Under the pieces are notes generated by a model. The model was not told the origin of the DNA. It saw only the letters and a list, made by a program, of their open reading frames with translations, and did no database searches. Below, in pieces: positions 22,087 to 31,351 of a stretch of 64,000 nt of DNA (within the stretch, counting starts at the first letter, position 1; the number at the start of each line of letters is the position of its first letter). Both the position numbers and the translations under genes were made by a program. The stretch covers positions 9,571,605 through 9,635,604 of the forward strand of contig NZ_KB913032.1 in assembly GCF_000384215.1 (NCBI RefSeq), given 5' to 3'. Origin of the DNA: Amycolatopsis alba DSM 44262. GTDB taxonomy: Bacteria; Actinomycetota; Actinomycetes; Mycobacteriales; Pseudonocardiaceae.

Positions 22087-23397
22087 CTAGGACGAGACGG
22101 GCAGCGGCGCTACGGCGTCCCACCGGCGGCGCCGGATCTGCACCGGGATCCGCTCGCCGCGGGCCTCGGCCTCGAACAGCGCGGCGCGGGTGCGCCGCCA
22201 CCACACGAGCATCCGGAAGGTGCCGAAAGCGAGCACCGCGATCACGGACAGCAGCGCCAGGCGGAACGCGCCGCCGGTCCATTCCAGCAGCACGCCGACC
22301 GCGAGCGCGGAGATCGTCGTGGCCACGAACCCGCCGACGTTCACGACACCGGTCGCGGTGCCGACACGCGAGAGCGGGTTGTAGTCCCGTGCCAGCGCGA
22401 AGCCGATCATCGACGCGGGGCCGCCGAGGGAAAGGAAGGCGAACGCGGGGACCAGGACCGCGACCGGGGTCGTCCCGCCCCAGCCGAGCAGGACCGCCCA
22501 CATCACCGCGGCGCCGCCGATGTACCCGCCGACGAGCGGCATCCGCAGCGACGGGCGCCGTCCGATCAGGCCGCCGACGAACGGGCCGCCGATCATCGAG
22601 CCGAACACGAACACGATCAGCAGCGAACTCGCGGTGGACTTCGGGTAGCCCTGTCCCTGCACCAGGAACGGGACACCCCACAGCATGGTCAGCACGTTGG
22701 GCGCGAACATCGTGCTGAAGTGGACCCAGAAGCCCAGCCGGGTCCCCGGCGTCCGCCACGCCTCGGCGACCTGGCGGCCGAGCACCTTCGGGTGCACCTT
22801 TCCGCGCACGGGCTCCGGCTCGCCGGGCGGCGTGTCCTTGACGCGAAGGGCGACGACGGCGGCGTACAGCGCCGTCACCAGGCCGACGGCGAGGAACGTC
22901 GGGGTCCAGCCGGGACCGTCGAGCAGCAGGCCGAGCGGGACGGTCGCGGCGAGGTTGCCGACGTACCCGATGGCGCCGGTCAGCGCGGCGAGCAGGGCGT
23001 ACTGGCGGCCGGGGAAATGCGCGGCGATCAGCCGCATGATGCTCACGAAGGTCAGCGCGTCACCGAAGCCGACGACGGCGCGGGCGGCCAGGCCGAGCGG
23101 ATACGAATCGGCGATCGCGAGCAGGATCTGGCCGAGCCCGAGGAAGAACACGGCGGCGGTGAGCACCCGGCGCGGGCCGTAGCGGTCGACGAGCACGCCG
23201 GTGGGGATCTGCATCGCGGCGTACACACCGACCTGCAGGACGGTGAACGTGCCGAGCGCGGCCGCGCCGACGCCGAAGCGGTCGGCGGCCTGCAGCCCGG
23301 CGACGCCGAACGACGTCCGGTGGAAGACGGCGAGGAGGTAGACGGTGACGGCGGCGAACCAGATGAACCAGGACCGGCGGGTGGCTCGGCCAGTCAC
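22087..23397 (-). CDS. MFS transporter
   Basis: 436 residues with about 12 hydrophobic spans and the MFS motif A-like loop (VDRYGPRRVLT) after span 2. GAGGAGGAAAC lies before the GTG start. It resembles nitrate/sugar-phosphate-type permeases only broadly, and the substrate is unknown. It lies between truB and the MATE gene on the same strand. Confidence 0.88.
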   Translation of the reverse strand: MTGRATRRSWFIWFAAVTVYLLAVFHRTSFGVAGLQAADRFGVGAAALGTFTVLQVGVYAAMQIPTGVLVDRYGPRRVLTAAVFFLGLGQILLAIADSYPLGLAARAVVGFGDALTFVSIMRLIAAHFPGRQYALLAALTGAIGYVGNLAATVPLGLLLDGPGWTPTFLAVGLVTALYAAVVALRVKDTPPGEPEPVRGKVHPKVLGRQVAEAWRTPGTRLGFWVHFSTMFAPNVLTMLWGVPFLVQGQGYPKSTASSLLIVFVFGSMIGGPFVGGLIGRRPSLRMPLVGGYIGGAAVMWAVLLGWGGTTPVAVLVPAFAFLSLGGPASMIGFALARDYNPLSRVGTATGVVNVGGFVATTISALAVGVLLEWTGGAFRLALLSVIAVLAFGTFRMLVWWRRTRAALFEAEARGERIPVQIRRRRWDAVAPLPVSS

Positions 23398-23528
23398 AGT
23401 GTTTCCTCCTCGAGAACGGTTTCGGGCAAAGAGTGACGCCCGCGCTGCCGCCTCATATAGTTGTAGCTCCTAAGCAACGGCGAAACATACCCGTTACACG
23501 GGTGGTTTTCACCACAGCACGGGCCGCC

Positions 23529-24854
23529 TCAGGCCGCGCGGACGGCGCCTTCCACGGCCCACCGGCCCGAGCGCCACCGCACCAGCAGGGTCGCCAGCCG
23601 CAACAGCATGAACAGCGAGAGCCCGGTCCAGATCCCGGCCAGCCCCCACCCGAACGCGAGCGACAACCAGATCAGCGGCAGGAACCCCAGCGCCGCGCTC
23701 AGCAATGTCGCGTTGCGCAGGAAAGCGGCGTCGCCCGCGCCGAGCAGGACACCGTCCAGCGCGAACACCACCCCCGCGATCGGCTGCAACGCCACGAAGA
23801 ACCACCACGCGTGCGGGATCTCACCGAGTACGGCCGCGTCCGAGGTGAACACCTGCGGCAGCACCCCGGCCAGCGAGGCGAACACGACACCGAGGAAGCA
23901 GCCGAAGATCAGCCCGTAGCCGGTGATCTGGCTCGACAACCCCCGCGCCCGTTTGCTCGCCCCGGCGCCGAGGGCGGCCCCCACGAGCGACTGCGCGGCG
24001 ATCGCGAGCGAGTCCAGCACCAGCGCGAGGAACGTCCACAGCTGCAACACGACCTGATGCGCGCCGACGGCCTCGGTGGACGTCCGCGCGGCGACCGCGG
24101 CGGCGGAGACGAAGCACGCTTGGAAGGCGAGGCTGCGCACCACGAGATCCCGGCCGAGGCCGAGCTGGGCCCGCATCACCTTCGGCTCCGGGCGCAGCGG
24201 GACCCGCTCCCGCACCAGGGCCACGATGAACAGCGACGCCGAGATCACCTGCGCGACGACATTCGCGATCGCCGAACCTTCCAGCCCCCAGCCCGCGCCG
24301 TACACCAGCACCGGGCACAGCACGGCCGAGATCCCGTTGCCCGCCAGGACATAGCGCAACGGTTTCGCGGAATCCTGCACGCCGCGCATCCAGCCGTTGC
24401 CCGCCATCGTGATCAGGATGAACGGCGTCCCGAACAACGCGATCCGCAGCCAGGAGACGGCGGCGTCGGTGATCGCGGCGTCCCCGGAGAGGACCCGCGC
24501 GATGGGCGCGGCCAGCAGCTGCCCGGCGACGATCACGACCAGCCCGACGATCACCGCGAGCCAGGTCGCCTGGACGCCTTCGCGGACCGCCTCGCCGCGA
24601 CGTCCGGCGCCGTGCAGCCGGGCCGTCCGCGACGTGGTGCCGTAGGAGAGGAACGTCAGCTGGCTCGACACCTGCGACAGCACGACACCGCCGACGGCGA
24701 GCCCGGCCAGCGGCAACGCGCCGAGATGCCCGACGACGGCCGTGTCCACCAGGACGTACAGCGGTTCGGCCGCGAGGACGCCGAGCGCGGGCACGGCGAG
24801 ACCGAGGACGCGTTTCGGCGGGACGCGCTCGTCGGGTTCGGAAACTTCAGGCAC
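23529..24854 (-). CDS. MATE/DinF-family efflux transporter
   Basis: 441 residues, about 12 spans in two similar halves, beginning LGLAVPALGVLAAEPLYVLVD as in DinF-type MATE proteins. Members export cationic drugs or metabolites in exchange for H+ or Na+. M. tuberculosis has the DinF homologue Rv2836c next to nrnA; here a SecY-like gene lies between. Confidence 0.88.
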   Translation of the reverse strand: MPEVSEPDERVPPKRVLGLAVPALGVLAAEPLYVLVDTAVVGHLGALPLAGLAVGGVVLSQVSSQLTFLSYGTTSRTARLHGAGRRGEAVREGVQATWLAVIVGLVVIVAGQLLAAPIARVLSGDAAITDAAVSWLRIALFGTPFILITMAGNGWMRGVQDSAKPLRYVLAGNGISAVLCPVLVYGAGWGLEGSAIANVVAQVISASLFIVALVRERVPLRPEPKVMRAQLGLGRDLVVRSLAFQACFVSAAAVAARTSTEAVGAHQVVLQLWTFLALVLDSLAIAAQSLVGAALGAGASKRARGLSSQITGYGLIFGCFLGVVFASLAGVLPQVFTSDAAVLGEIPHAWWFFVALQPIAGVVFALDGVLLGAGDAAFLRNATLLSAALGFLPLIWLSLAFGWGLAGIWTGLSLFMLLRLATLLVRWRSGRWAVEGAVRAA

Positions 24855-24901
24855 CAGCGCAGACTAGACGTCTGGTACGACAGTCCCAGTCGCCGGGAAG
24901 A

Positions 24902-26083
24902 TCACCGGAGGAACGGCCCGTACTCCTTCCGCAGGCGCAGCGCGTCGAACTGCCGCGCGGTGTCGAGCGTGACACTGACGAGGAACACGAGGACGACCAG
25001 CAGGGCGACACCCGCGAAGGGAAGCCTCGGATTCACGTCCAGCAAGGCCAGGCCGATGGCCGGGATCAGCGCCACCACCCCGGAGCAGAGCGCGCCGAAG
25101 GCGATGACCCGGCGGTTCACGTAGTCGAGGTATTCGGCGGTCCATGGTCCGGGCCGGATCCCCGGCACGAAGCCACCCACCCGCACGAGCTCGCCCGCCA
25201 CCTTGTCCATGTCCTGCGACAAGGCCGCTCTGATGAACGCGAAGGCACAGACGAGGACGAAGTAGACCGCGATCCGCCAGGGGTTGCCCTCGTCGCCCAG
25301 CCAGCCCACGCCGGGCCAGAGCGACGGCAAGGACAGCAGCGCCGCGGCGAGGACGGCCGGGCTGTTCGCCTGGGGGAACCGAAGGGGGATGTAGGTCGGG
25401 GCCCCGCCGTAGGCGCGCACACCGATCATCCGCTTGGCGTACTGCACGGGGACACGGCGTTGGCCCTGCGCGAGGACGACCGTGAGCACCGCGATCGACA
25501 GCGCCACCACGGCCATGACCACGACCGCGGCCCAGCCCTTCGTTCCGTACAGGCGCAGGAACTCCGCCGGCAGTACCGCCAGGACCTGCGCGAGCAGCAG
25601 GATCCGGACGCCGTCGCCGAATCCCCGGTCGGTGATCACCTCGGTCAGCCGCAGGACCAGTGCGGCGCCCGCCGTCAGGCACGCCACGGCCACAACGCTG
25701 TGGAGGACCTCCAGGCCGCGGAAGGTGACCACGGCGATGGCCCCCGGCAAGCCGAGTACGACGGTGAGCCGTCGCTGATACCGCAGCAGCGCACGGGCAC
25801 CGGCTTCGCCTTCGGTCCGGAGCGCGGCCAGCCGCGGGATCAGGACGATCAGCGTCCGCAGGACAGGCAAGGCGACCAGGCTGGGAAGGACGCCGAACGC
25901 GAACACCGGCAGGGTGGCCAGGCCACCGCCGGTGGCCAGGTCGAGGATCCAGCGCAGCGGATGATCGTCTTCGGGCGCGCGGGCGGTCAGGTGGGGAGTC
26001 GGCAGGCTCTGACCCAGCCGGAACAGCACGATCACGCCCAGCGTGACCAGGATCCGGCGGCGAAGGGAGGCGTCGGCGTTCAT
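24902..26083 (-). CDS. SecY-like translocon paralogue
   Basis: 393 residues with about 10 spans, clearly related to SecY. The features are ILVTLGVIVLFRLGQSLPTP at span 1, the plug/span-2 region (LPVFAFGVLPSLVALPVL) and QGQRRVPVQYAKRMIG before the conserved YIPLRFPQANSPAVL. It is shorter at the N-terminus than housekeeping SecY (about 435 residues) and diverges in the span-2 lateral gate. It lies far from a ribosomal protein cluster and has no secA2 or accessory sec gene beside it. There is no ribosome binding site, but TAACGT lies 8 bases before the ATG (26097 to 26092), which suggests a leaderless mRNA. Confidence 0.85.
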   Translation of the reverse strand: MNADASLRRRILVTLGVIVLFRLGQSLPTPHLTARAPEDDHPLRWILDLATGGGLATLPVFAFGVLPSLVALPVLRTLIVLIPRLAALRTEGEAGARALLRYQRRLTVVLGLPGAIAVVTFRGLEVLHSVVAVACLTAGAALVLRLTEVITDRGFGDGVRILLLAQVLAVLPAEFLRLYGTKGWAAVVVMAVVALSIAVLTVVLAQGQRRVPVQYAKRMIGVRAYGGAPTYIPLRFPQANSPAVLAAALLSLPSLWPGVGWLGDEGNPWRIAVYFVLVCAFAFIRAALSQDMDKVAGELVRVGGFVPGIRPGPWTAEYLDYVNRRVIAFGALCSGVVALIPAIGLALLDVNPRLPFAGVALLVVLVFLVSVTLDTARQFDALRLRKEYGPFLR

Positions 26084-26139
26084 CGCGGATCACGTTAGGA
26101 ACCGCCGATGAAATTACGATGACACCGCCCGTCACCGGG

Positions 26140-27150
26140 TCACAGCAGCGGCGCCCTCGACAGGGCCGCCCTCAGCCTGTCGAGCACCTCCCCCGCCGTG
26201 CCCTCCGCGGTGCATCCGGCAGCCTGACGATGTCCGCCGCCACCCAGTTCCCCGGCGGCGGCCGAGACATCGACGCCGCCCGCCGAACGGAGCGAGACCG
26301 TCCACCGCTGCCCCGGCCCGATCGGTTCGGCTTCCTTGAGCACCACGGCGACCCCGGCCTCACGAGTGGACCGGATGACGTCGATGACCGCTTCGACCTC
26401 CTCCGCGCGCACGCTCCGCGCGGCGTCGAGCGTCACGACGGCGTGCGCGAGGCCGAAGCCACGCGCCTCGTCCGGTTCGAGCCGGGCCCCCGCGAGGACG
26501 CCCGAGAGCATCGGCAGCCACGCGAACGGGTGGTCCTCGACGATCTCGCGGACCACCTTGTCCGGGTTGACCCCGGCTTCGAGCAGCTTCGCGGCCATCA
26601 CGTGAGTGGACGGCCGGGCGCGGCGGAAGCCGCTCGTGTCGGTGACGAGCCCCGCGTACAGGCAGCGCGCGATCGGCTCGTCGATCTCGGTGCCGAGCTC
26701 TTCCAGCAACGCGAAAACGAGGACGGCCGTCGCTTCGGCGGTGTCGTCGACGACATGCGTCGTCCCGAAGAAGACGTTGGAGGCGTGGTGATCGATCACC
26801 AGGACCTCGCCCCCGGCCGCGCGGACGGCGTCCACCCTCGGCGCGAGTTTCCCGAGCCTGCCGGGGGTGGGCGTGTCGAGCGCGACCAGCAGCTGTTCAC
26901 TCTCCGGCAGCTCGCTCGCGGGGACGTAGAGCCCGCCGACGTCCAGGCTCCGCAGGGTTTCCGGCATCTCTTCCGGCTCGCCGACCGAGACGCGGACCTT
27001 GGCGCCCCGCAGCTGCAGTGCCCGGCCCAGTGCCAGCGCACTGCCGAGCGCGTCGGCGTCCGGCCGGACATGGCCGAGCAGGGTCACATCGTTCGCGCGC
27101 GCCAGCAGGGCGGCGGCTTCCTTCAGGTTCGGCACTGGAGTCGCTGTCAC
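26140..27150 (-). CDS. nrnA: DHH/DHHA1 nanoRNase and pAp phosphatase
   Basis: 336 residues. The DHH domain shows DADALGSALAL and DHHASN; the C-terminal DHHA1 domain shows GGGGHRQAAG. NrnA degrades RNA oligomers of a few bases and dephosphorylates pAp; mycobacterial relatives also hydrolyse cyclic di-AMP/di-GMP. I chose GTG at 27150 because a -10 like TAGCTT ends 8 bases before it, which fits a leaderless mRNA; TTG at 27156 is the alternative. In related genomes rbfA directly precedes this gene; here it is 5 kb away. Confidence 0.92.
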   Translation of the reverse strand: MTATPVPNLKEAAALLARANDVTLLGHVRPDADALGSALALGRALQLRGAKVRVSVGEPEEMPETLRSLDVGGLYVPASELPESEQLLVALDTPTPGRLGKLAPRVDAVRAAGGEVLVIDHHASNVFFGTTHVVDDTAEATAVLVFALLEELGTEIDEPIARCLYAGLVTDTSGFRRARPSTHVMAAKLLEAGVNPDKVVREIVEDHPFAWLPMLSGVLAGARLEPDEARGFGLAHAVVTLDAARSVRAEEVEAVIDVIRSTREAGVAVVLKEAEPIGPGQRWTVSLRSAGGVDVSAAAGELGGGGHRQAAGCTAEGTAGEVLDRLRAALSRAPLL

Positions 27151-27175
27151 AATCAATCAAGCTACGCTCTACCGG
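27151..27175. promoter_or_regulatory. Overlapping divergent leaderless promoters
   Basis: Only 25 bases separate the start codons of nrnA (minus) and the methyltransferase (plus). TACGCT (27163-27168, plus) ends 7 bases before ATG 27176. TAGCTT (27164 to 27159, minus) ends 8 bases before GTG 27150. The two -10 boxes share bases, and neither gene has a Shine-Dalgarno sequence. The -35 regions would lie inside the opposite coding sequences; I see no clear hexamers there. Confidence 0.6.
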
Positions 27176-28219
27176 ATGTCCGAGTACGCGATCCTGGTCT
27201 ACCCGTCCGCCAACCGGGTCTACACCGATTCCACCCCGGCCCTGCTGCGCGCGGAGCTGGCGGTGTTCGGCCTGTCCGCTCTGGAGACCGAGATCTCCGA
27301 GATCGGCGAGACGGAACTCGGTGGCGTCAGCTACCTCACCTTCACCACTCCCGCCCCGTTGAGCGAACGCGATCTCGCGCTCCTTTCGAACCTTTCCGCG
27401 CTGTACGCGCTGTTCGAACGCGGCGACGGTGTCCTGAAGCCGGTGACGATCAGCCCGCTCGCGAACTTCGACTCGGATCTGCTGACCATCCAGAAGTACC
27501 CCGGCAAGACGAACGAGCTGTTCACCAAACTTCTCGTCAACGTCACCCTGCTGTCCACCGCGAATCCCACCGCGATGCTGGACGGGCCGCTGCATCTGCT
27601 CGACCCGCTCTGCGGCCGCGGCACCACGCTGAACCAGGCGATGATGTACGGCTTCGACGCGACCGGGCTCGACGTCGACGGCAAGGATTTCGACTCCTAC
27701 GAGCTGTTCGTCAAGACCTGGCTGAAGCAGAAGCGCATCAAGCACAGCGCCGAATCCGGTCAGGTGCGGCGCAACAAGGTCCGGCTCGGCAGGCGGCTCG
27801 ACATCGGGTTCGGGATCACCAAGGAGCAGTACAAGGCGGGTGACGTCCGCAAGCTGAGCTACCTCAACTGCGACACGCTCACCACGGACGAACTGCTGCG
27901 GCCGAACTCGGTGGACCTCATCGTCACCGACGCCCCGTACGGCGTGCAGCACGGCAGCCACCGCACCCAGGACGCGTCGCTCGCGCGCAGCCCGCGAGAC
28001 CTGCTCGCGGCCGCTGTCCCGGTGTGGACACGGGTGCTGCGGCCCGGCGGCGCGCTCGGCATCTCCTGGAACACCAACGTCGCGCCGCGCGAGGAACTCG
28101 CCGCGATCCTCGACAAGGCGGGACTGGACGTCCGCGAGGACGGCCCGTACGCCGGTTTCGCCCACCGGGTGGACCAGGCGATCGTGCGGGACCTGATCGT
28201 CGCCGCCAAGCCTGTCTAG
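27176..28219 (+). CDS. Trm-G10/UPF0020-like nucleic acid methyltransferase
   Basis: 347 residues. The N-terminal 150 residues resemble the pre-catalytic part of Trm11/Trm-G10 enzymes. The SAM-binding motif is LLDPLCGRGTTLNQA near 140, and the catalytic N-methyltransferase motif appears as TDAPYG (usually D/N-P-P-Y) near 246, where alanine replaces the first proline. The product probably methylates guanine or adenine in RNA, but a DNA substrate cannot be excluded. It is divergent from nrnA with overlapping promoters. Confidence 0.8.
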   Translation: MSEYAILVYPSANRVYTDSTPALLRAELAVFGLSALETEISEIGETELGGVSYLTFTTPAPLSERDLALLSNLSALYALFERGDGVLKPVTISPLANFDSDLLTIQKYPGKTNELFTKLLVNVTLLSTANPTAMLDGPLHLLDPLCGRGTTLNQAMMYGFDATGLDVDGKDFDSYELFVKTWLKQKRIKHSAESGQVRRNKVRLGRRLDIGFGITKEQYKAGDVRKLSYLNCDTLTTDELLRPNSVDLIVTDAPYGVQHGSHRTQDASLARSPRDLLAAAVPVWTRVLRPGGALGISWNTNVAPREELAAILDKAGLDVREDGPYAGFAHRVDQAIVRDLIVAAKPV

Positions 28220-28248
28220 TCCCGCACCTTTCGCCGCCAGGGCGGTTT

Positions 28249-28332
28249 CGCGTGACTGGACGGACGGCACGTGTGATCAGATGGACGACACACGTGACGG
28301 GGTGGACGACACACACGTGCCGGGGTCCGCCA
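28249..28332 (+). repeat. 21-bp tandem repeat cluster, four units
   Basis: Four consecutive 21-base units at 28249-28269, 28270-28290, 28291-28311 and 28312-28332. Units 1-3 share a (C)GTG start and a GGACG(A/G)(C)A end. They are the same family as the clusters near 10 kb and 41.8 kb. They fill the gap between the methyltransferase gene and the ABC transporter promoter. Confidence 0.8.
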
Positions 28333-28337
28333 CGTGT

Positions 28338-28397
28338 TTCCAGTATCTGGAACCGGCACCGGCTTCGTTGACCGGAACGGGCAAGCCTTCCTAAAGT
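28338..28397 (+). promoter_or_regulatory. Promoter and palindrome upstream of the ABC transporter
   Basis: -35 TTGACC (28368-28373) and -10 TAAAGT (28392-28397) with an 18-base spacer. A perfect 15-base palindrome, TTCCAG-TAT-CTGGAA (28338-28352), lies just before the -35 and is a candidate regulator site. The leader up to 28507 is richer in A+T than its surroundings. Confidence 0.6.
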
Positions 28398-28507
28398 CGG
28401 CTCGACGAGAAGGAAAGCGGCGATCAATGCCGCGGCGAGGACATTTCCTTTTCGATCTTCCCCGCTTTCGGCGATTCATGCTGCCCATTTCCCGAGACAG
28501 GTGCCCT

Positions 28508-29446
28508 ATGACGAGTGATCTGGACGCGCCACCGGCAGCACCTGCCCGGCCGGAGGAGGCGCTGAAGATCGTGCCCGCCCGGCGTCCGCTGACCTGGCTG
28601 GCCGCCGCGGCGGTCGCCGTCCTGGTGGCCATGGCCGGACACGCCCTGGTGACCAACCAGGCCTGGGAATGGTCGGTCGTCGCCGACTACGTGTTCGCCG
28701 ACGCCGTTCTCTCTTCGGTCGTCCTGACGATCGAATTGACCGTGTTCGGCGTGGTCGCGGGATTCTTGCTCGGCACGATTCTCGCCCTCATGCGCATTTC
28801 CCGGAATCCGCTCCTACGGTCTGTCAGCTGGACTTATACCTGGATCTTCCGGTCGGTGCCACTCATTCTCCAGCTGCTTTTCTGGTACAACCTCGCCATT
28901 CTCTACAACCAGCTTTCCTTCGGCGTCCCGTTCGGCCCGTCGTTCGTCTCGTTCGACACGATGAGCCTGATCCCGCCGTTCCTCGCCGCCGGGCTCGGCC
29001 TCGGCCTGCACCAGGCCGCCTACTCCGGGGAGATCGTGCGCGCCGGGCTCCTCTCCGTCGATCAGGGACAGCGGGAGGCGGCCGCGGCGCTGGGCATCCC
29101 GGCGAGCAGGCAGTTCCGCAGGATCGTGCTGCCGCAAGCGATGCGCTCGATCGTGCCGAACGCGGCCAACGAGATCATCGGCATGGTCAAGAACACCTCG
29201 CAGGTGTACGTGATGGCGCTGCCGGAACTCTTCTACCAGGTCCAGGTGATCTACAGCCGGAGCGGCCGGGTGATCCCGCTGCTGCTGGTGGCCACCGTCT
29301 GGTACCTGGTGCTCACCACGCTTCTTTCGATCGCGCAGTTCTACGTCGAACGCCACTACGCCAAGGGCGCGCTGCGCACCGTCCCGCCCACTCCCCTGCA
29401 GAAGGCCCGCGCCGGCCTCGCCAAACTGAAGGCGGCTGCCCGATGA
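28508..29446 (+). CDS. Amino-acid-type ABC transporter permease
   Basis: 312 residues. Five or six spans and the HisM/PAAT permease signature (about 200-250: [20 protein letters not shown] then EAAAALG), where the EAA loop contacts the ATPase. Polar amino acids are the usual cargo of the family. The ATG at 28508 has AGGTG close upstream. An in-frame ATG at 28428 with a distant GAAGGAAA would add 26 basic residues. The gene overlaps the ATPase gene as ATGA. No second permease is present, so a homodimer is likely. Confidence 0.9.
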   Translation: MTSDLDAPPAAPARPEEALKIVPARRPLTWLAAAAVAVLVAMAGHALVTNQAWEWSVVADYVFADAVLSSVVLTIELTVFGVVAGFLLGTILALMRISRNPLLRSVSWTYTWIFRSVPLILQLLFWYNLAILYNQLSFGVPFGPSFVSFDTMSLIPPFLAAGLGLGLHQAAYSGEIVRAGLLSVDQGQREAAAALGIPASRQFRRIVLPQAMRSIVPNAANEIIGMVKNTSQVYVMALPELFYQVQVIYSRSGRVIPLLLVATVWYLVLTTLLSIAQFYVERHYAKGALRTVPPTPLQKARAGLAKLKAAAR

Positions 29447-30210
29447 GCGAAGACTTCAAGGTCGATGTCCGCGGCGTGCACAAGGCCTTCGGCACGCTGA
29501 CCGTGCTCGACGGGATCGACCTCCAGGTCCGCACCGGCGAGGTGACCGTGGTGCTGGGCCCGTCCGGCTCCGGCAAGTCCACCCTGCTCCGGCTGATCAA
29601 CCACCTCGACCGCGCCGACCGCGGCTTCATCAGCGTCGGCGGCGAACTGATGGGCTACCGGCGCTCGGGCGACCGGCTGCACGAACTGCGCGAACGCGAG
29701 ATCCTCAAGCAGCGCACGAGGATCGGGTTCGTGTTCCAGAACTTCAACCTGTTCGGGCATCTCACGACACTGGAAAACGTCGTCGAGGCACCGATTTCGG
29801 CGCAACGCCGGTCTCGCGAGGAGGCGACCGCCCACGCGCGGGACCTGCTCACGCTGGTCGGGCTCGCGGACAAGGCGGACGCCTACCCGCGGCAGCTCTC
29901 CGGCGGGCAGCAGCAACGGGTCGCGATCGCCCGCGCGCTCGCGGTGCGCCCCGAAGTCCTGCTGTTCGACGAGCCGACGTCAGCGCTCGACCCGGAACTG
30001 GTCGGCGAAGTGCTCGACGTGATCAAGAAACTCGCTCGCGACGGCACCACGATGATCGTCGTCACCCACGAGATCGGCTTCGCCAGGGAAGTGGCGGACA
30101 CCGTGGTGTTCATGGACGCCGGCCGCGTCGTCGAACACGGCCCGCCCGCCCGGATCCTCGACGCGCCCGAGCATCCCCGCACCAAAGCGTTCCTCGAAAA
30201 GGTTCTTTAA
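29443..30210 (+). CDS. Amino-acid-type ABC transporter ATP-binding protein
   Basis: 255 residues with Walker A (GPSGSGKST), the Q-loop (VFQNFNLF), signature LSGGQQQR, Walker B ([12 protein letters not shown]) and the H-loop (VVTHEIGFA), i.e. the GlnQ/HisP group. It powers the permease encoded just upstream, with which it shares an ATGA overlap at 29443-29446. Confidence 0.95.
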   Translation: MSEDFKVDVRGVHKAFGTLTVLDGIDLQVRTGEVTVVLGPSGSGKSTLLRLINHLDRADRGFISVGGELMGYRRSGDRLHELREREILKQRTRIGFVFQNFNLFGHLTTLENVVEAPISAQRRSREEATAHARDLLTLVGLADKADAYPRQLSGGQQQRVAIARALAVRPEVLLFDEPTSALDPELVGEVLDVIKKLARDGTTMIVVTHEIGFAREVADTVVFMDAGRVVEHGPPARILDAPEHPRTKAFLEKVL

Positions 30211-30221
30211 GGAGTACCACC

Positions 30222-31169
30222 GTGAGAAAGCTCTTGTACCCGATCCTGCTCGTGTCCACGGTCGCGCTGGCCGCGTGCGGGACGACCGAGGCCGCGGCCC
30301 CCGCCCCGCCTCAGCCGGGGACCTCGGGGATCAACATCACCGCGCAGCAGAACCGGATCCGCGCGCAGAAGGTCGACGCCGTCGCGAATCTGGTGCCGAA
30401 AGCGGTGCGCGACACCGGGAAACTGACCGTCGGCACCACCGGCAACGGCACTCCCCCGCTGACGTTCCGCGCCGACGACGACAAGACGGTGATCGGCGTC
30501 GAGGTCGACATCGCGCAACTGGTCGCGGACGTGCTGGGGCTGGAACTCGACCTTCAGGCGACGTCCTGGGAGAACCTCTTCCTCTCGGTGGAGACAGGCC
30601 AGTACGCGGCCGGGTTCTCCAACATCACGGTGACCGAGGAGCGCAAGGACAAGTACGACTTCGCCACCTACCGCAAGGACACCATCGCCTTCGAAGTCAA
30701 GAAGGCCCGTGACGTCACCGTGAAGGAGCCCAAGGACATCGCCGGGCTCAAGGTGGGCGTGGGTTCCGGGACCAACCAGGAGCAGATCCTGGTGCGCTGG
30801 GACGAGCAGAACAAGGCGGCGGGCCTGAAACCGGTGGAGTTCCAGTACTTCCAGAACACCACCGACTACTACCTGGCACTGCAGTCCGGCCGGATCGACG
30901 CCTACGCGGGCCCCAACCCGACGGCCGCGTATCACGTCGCCGTGGACGGGCAGACGAAGATCGTCGGGTCGGTCTCCGGCGGCGGCCAGATCCCGGCCGA
31001 CATCGCGGCGATGACCAAGAAGGGCAACGGGCTGGCCGAACCGCTGCGCCAGGCCATCCAGAGCGTGCTCACGAGCGGCCAGTACGCCGAGGTGCTCAAA
31101 CGCTGGAACCTGGGGAGCGAGGCCGTGGAGGCGTCGCAGATCAACCCGCAAGGCCTCCCGCGCAAGTAG
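30222..31169 (+). CDS. ABC transporter substrate-binding lipoprotein
   Basis: 315 residues. Signal peptide with lipobox LAAC (Cys 19), then a SBP_bac_3 domain (LTVGTTGNGTPPLTFRADDD, later VGVGSGTNQEQILVRWD). It should capture the cargo for the permease/ATPase pair. GTG start with AAGGAG upstream, 11 bases after the ATPase stop. Its last codons (GLPRK and stop) are repeated 165 bases downstream, see the direct repeat. Confidence 0.93.
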   Translation: MRKLLYPILLVSTVALAACGTTEAAAPAPPQPGTSGINITAQQNRIRAQKVDAVANLVPKAVRDTGKLTVGTTGNGTPPLTFRADDDKTVIGVEVDIAQLVADVLGLELDLQATSWENLFLSVETGQYAAGFSNITVTEERKDKYDFATYRKDTIAFEVKKARDVTVKEPKDIAGLKVGVGSGTNQEQILVRWDEQNKAAGLKPVEFQYFQNTTDYYLALQSGRIDAYAGPNPTAAYHVAVDGQTKIVGSVSGGGQIPADIAAMTKKGNGLAEPLRQAIQSVLTSGQYAEVLKRWNLGSEAVEASQINPQGLPRK

Positions 31170-31227
31170 TCACCTCCTTGCGGTGGTCCCACGCGCGCCA
31201 CGAAGGTCCGGACGAGGGGCAGGACGT

Positions 31228-31280
31228 GTCGCGAAAGCCACTTTCGCGACGTCTGATGTCCCGAAAGTGGCTTTCGCGAC
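31228..31280. repeat. 53-bp double-stem element, copy B
   Basis: Same 23-7-23 layout and loops (GCCAC, GTGGC) as copy A and identical in both arms; only the first two bases of the spacer differ (GTCTGAT here, ACCTGAT in copy A). It lies between convergent genes, 58 bases after the substrate-binding protein stop. Confidence 0.85.
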
Positions 31281-31321
31281 ACGGTCACTGGAGGATCTCG
31301 AGAGGCGCGCGCTCGGGGCCT

Positions 31322-31351
31322 CCCCCGCAAGTAGTCACCTACTTGCGGGGG
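31322..31351. terminator. Bidirectional hairpin between SBP and esterase genes
   Basis: Perfect 13-base arms (31322-31334 and 31339-31351) with a TCAC loop, directly next to the esterase stop codon (31352-31354). It is the better-preserved copy of the repeat at 31153. Confidence 0.75.
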
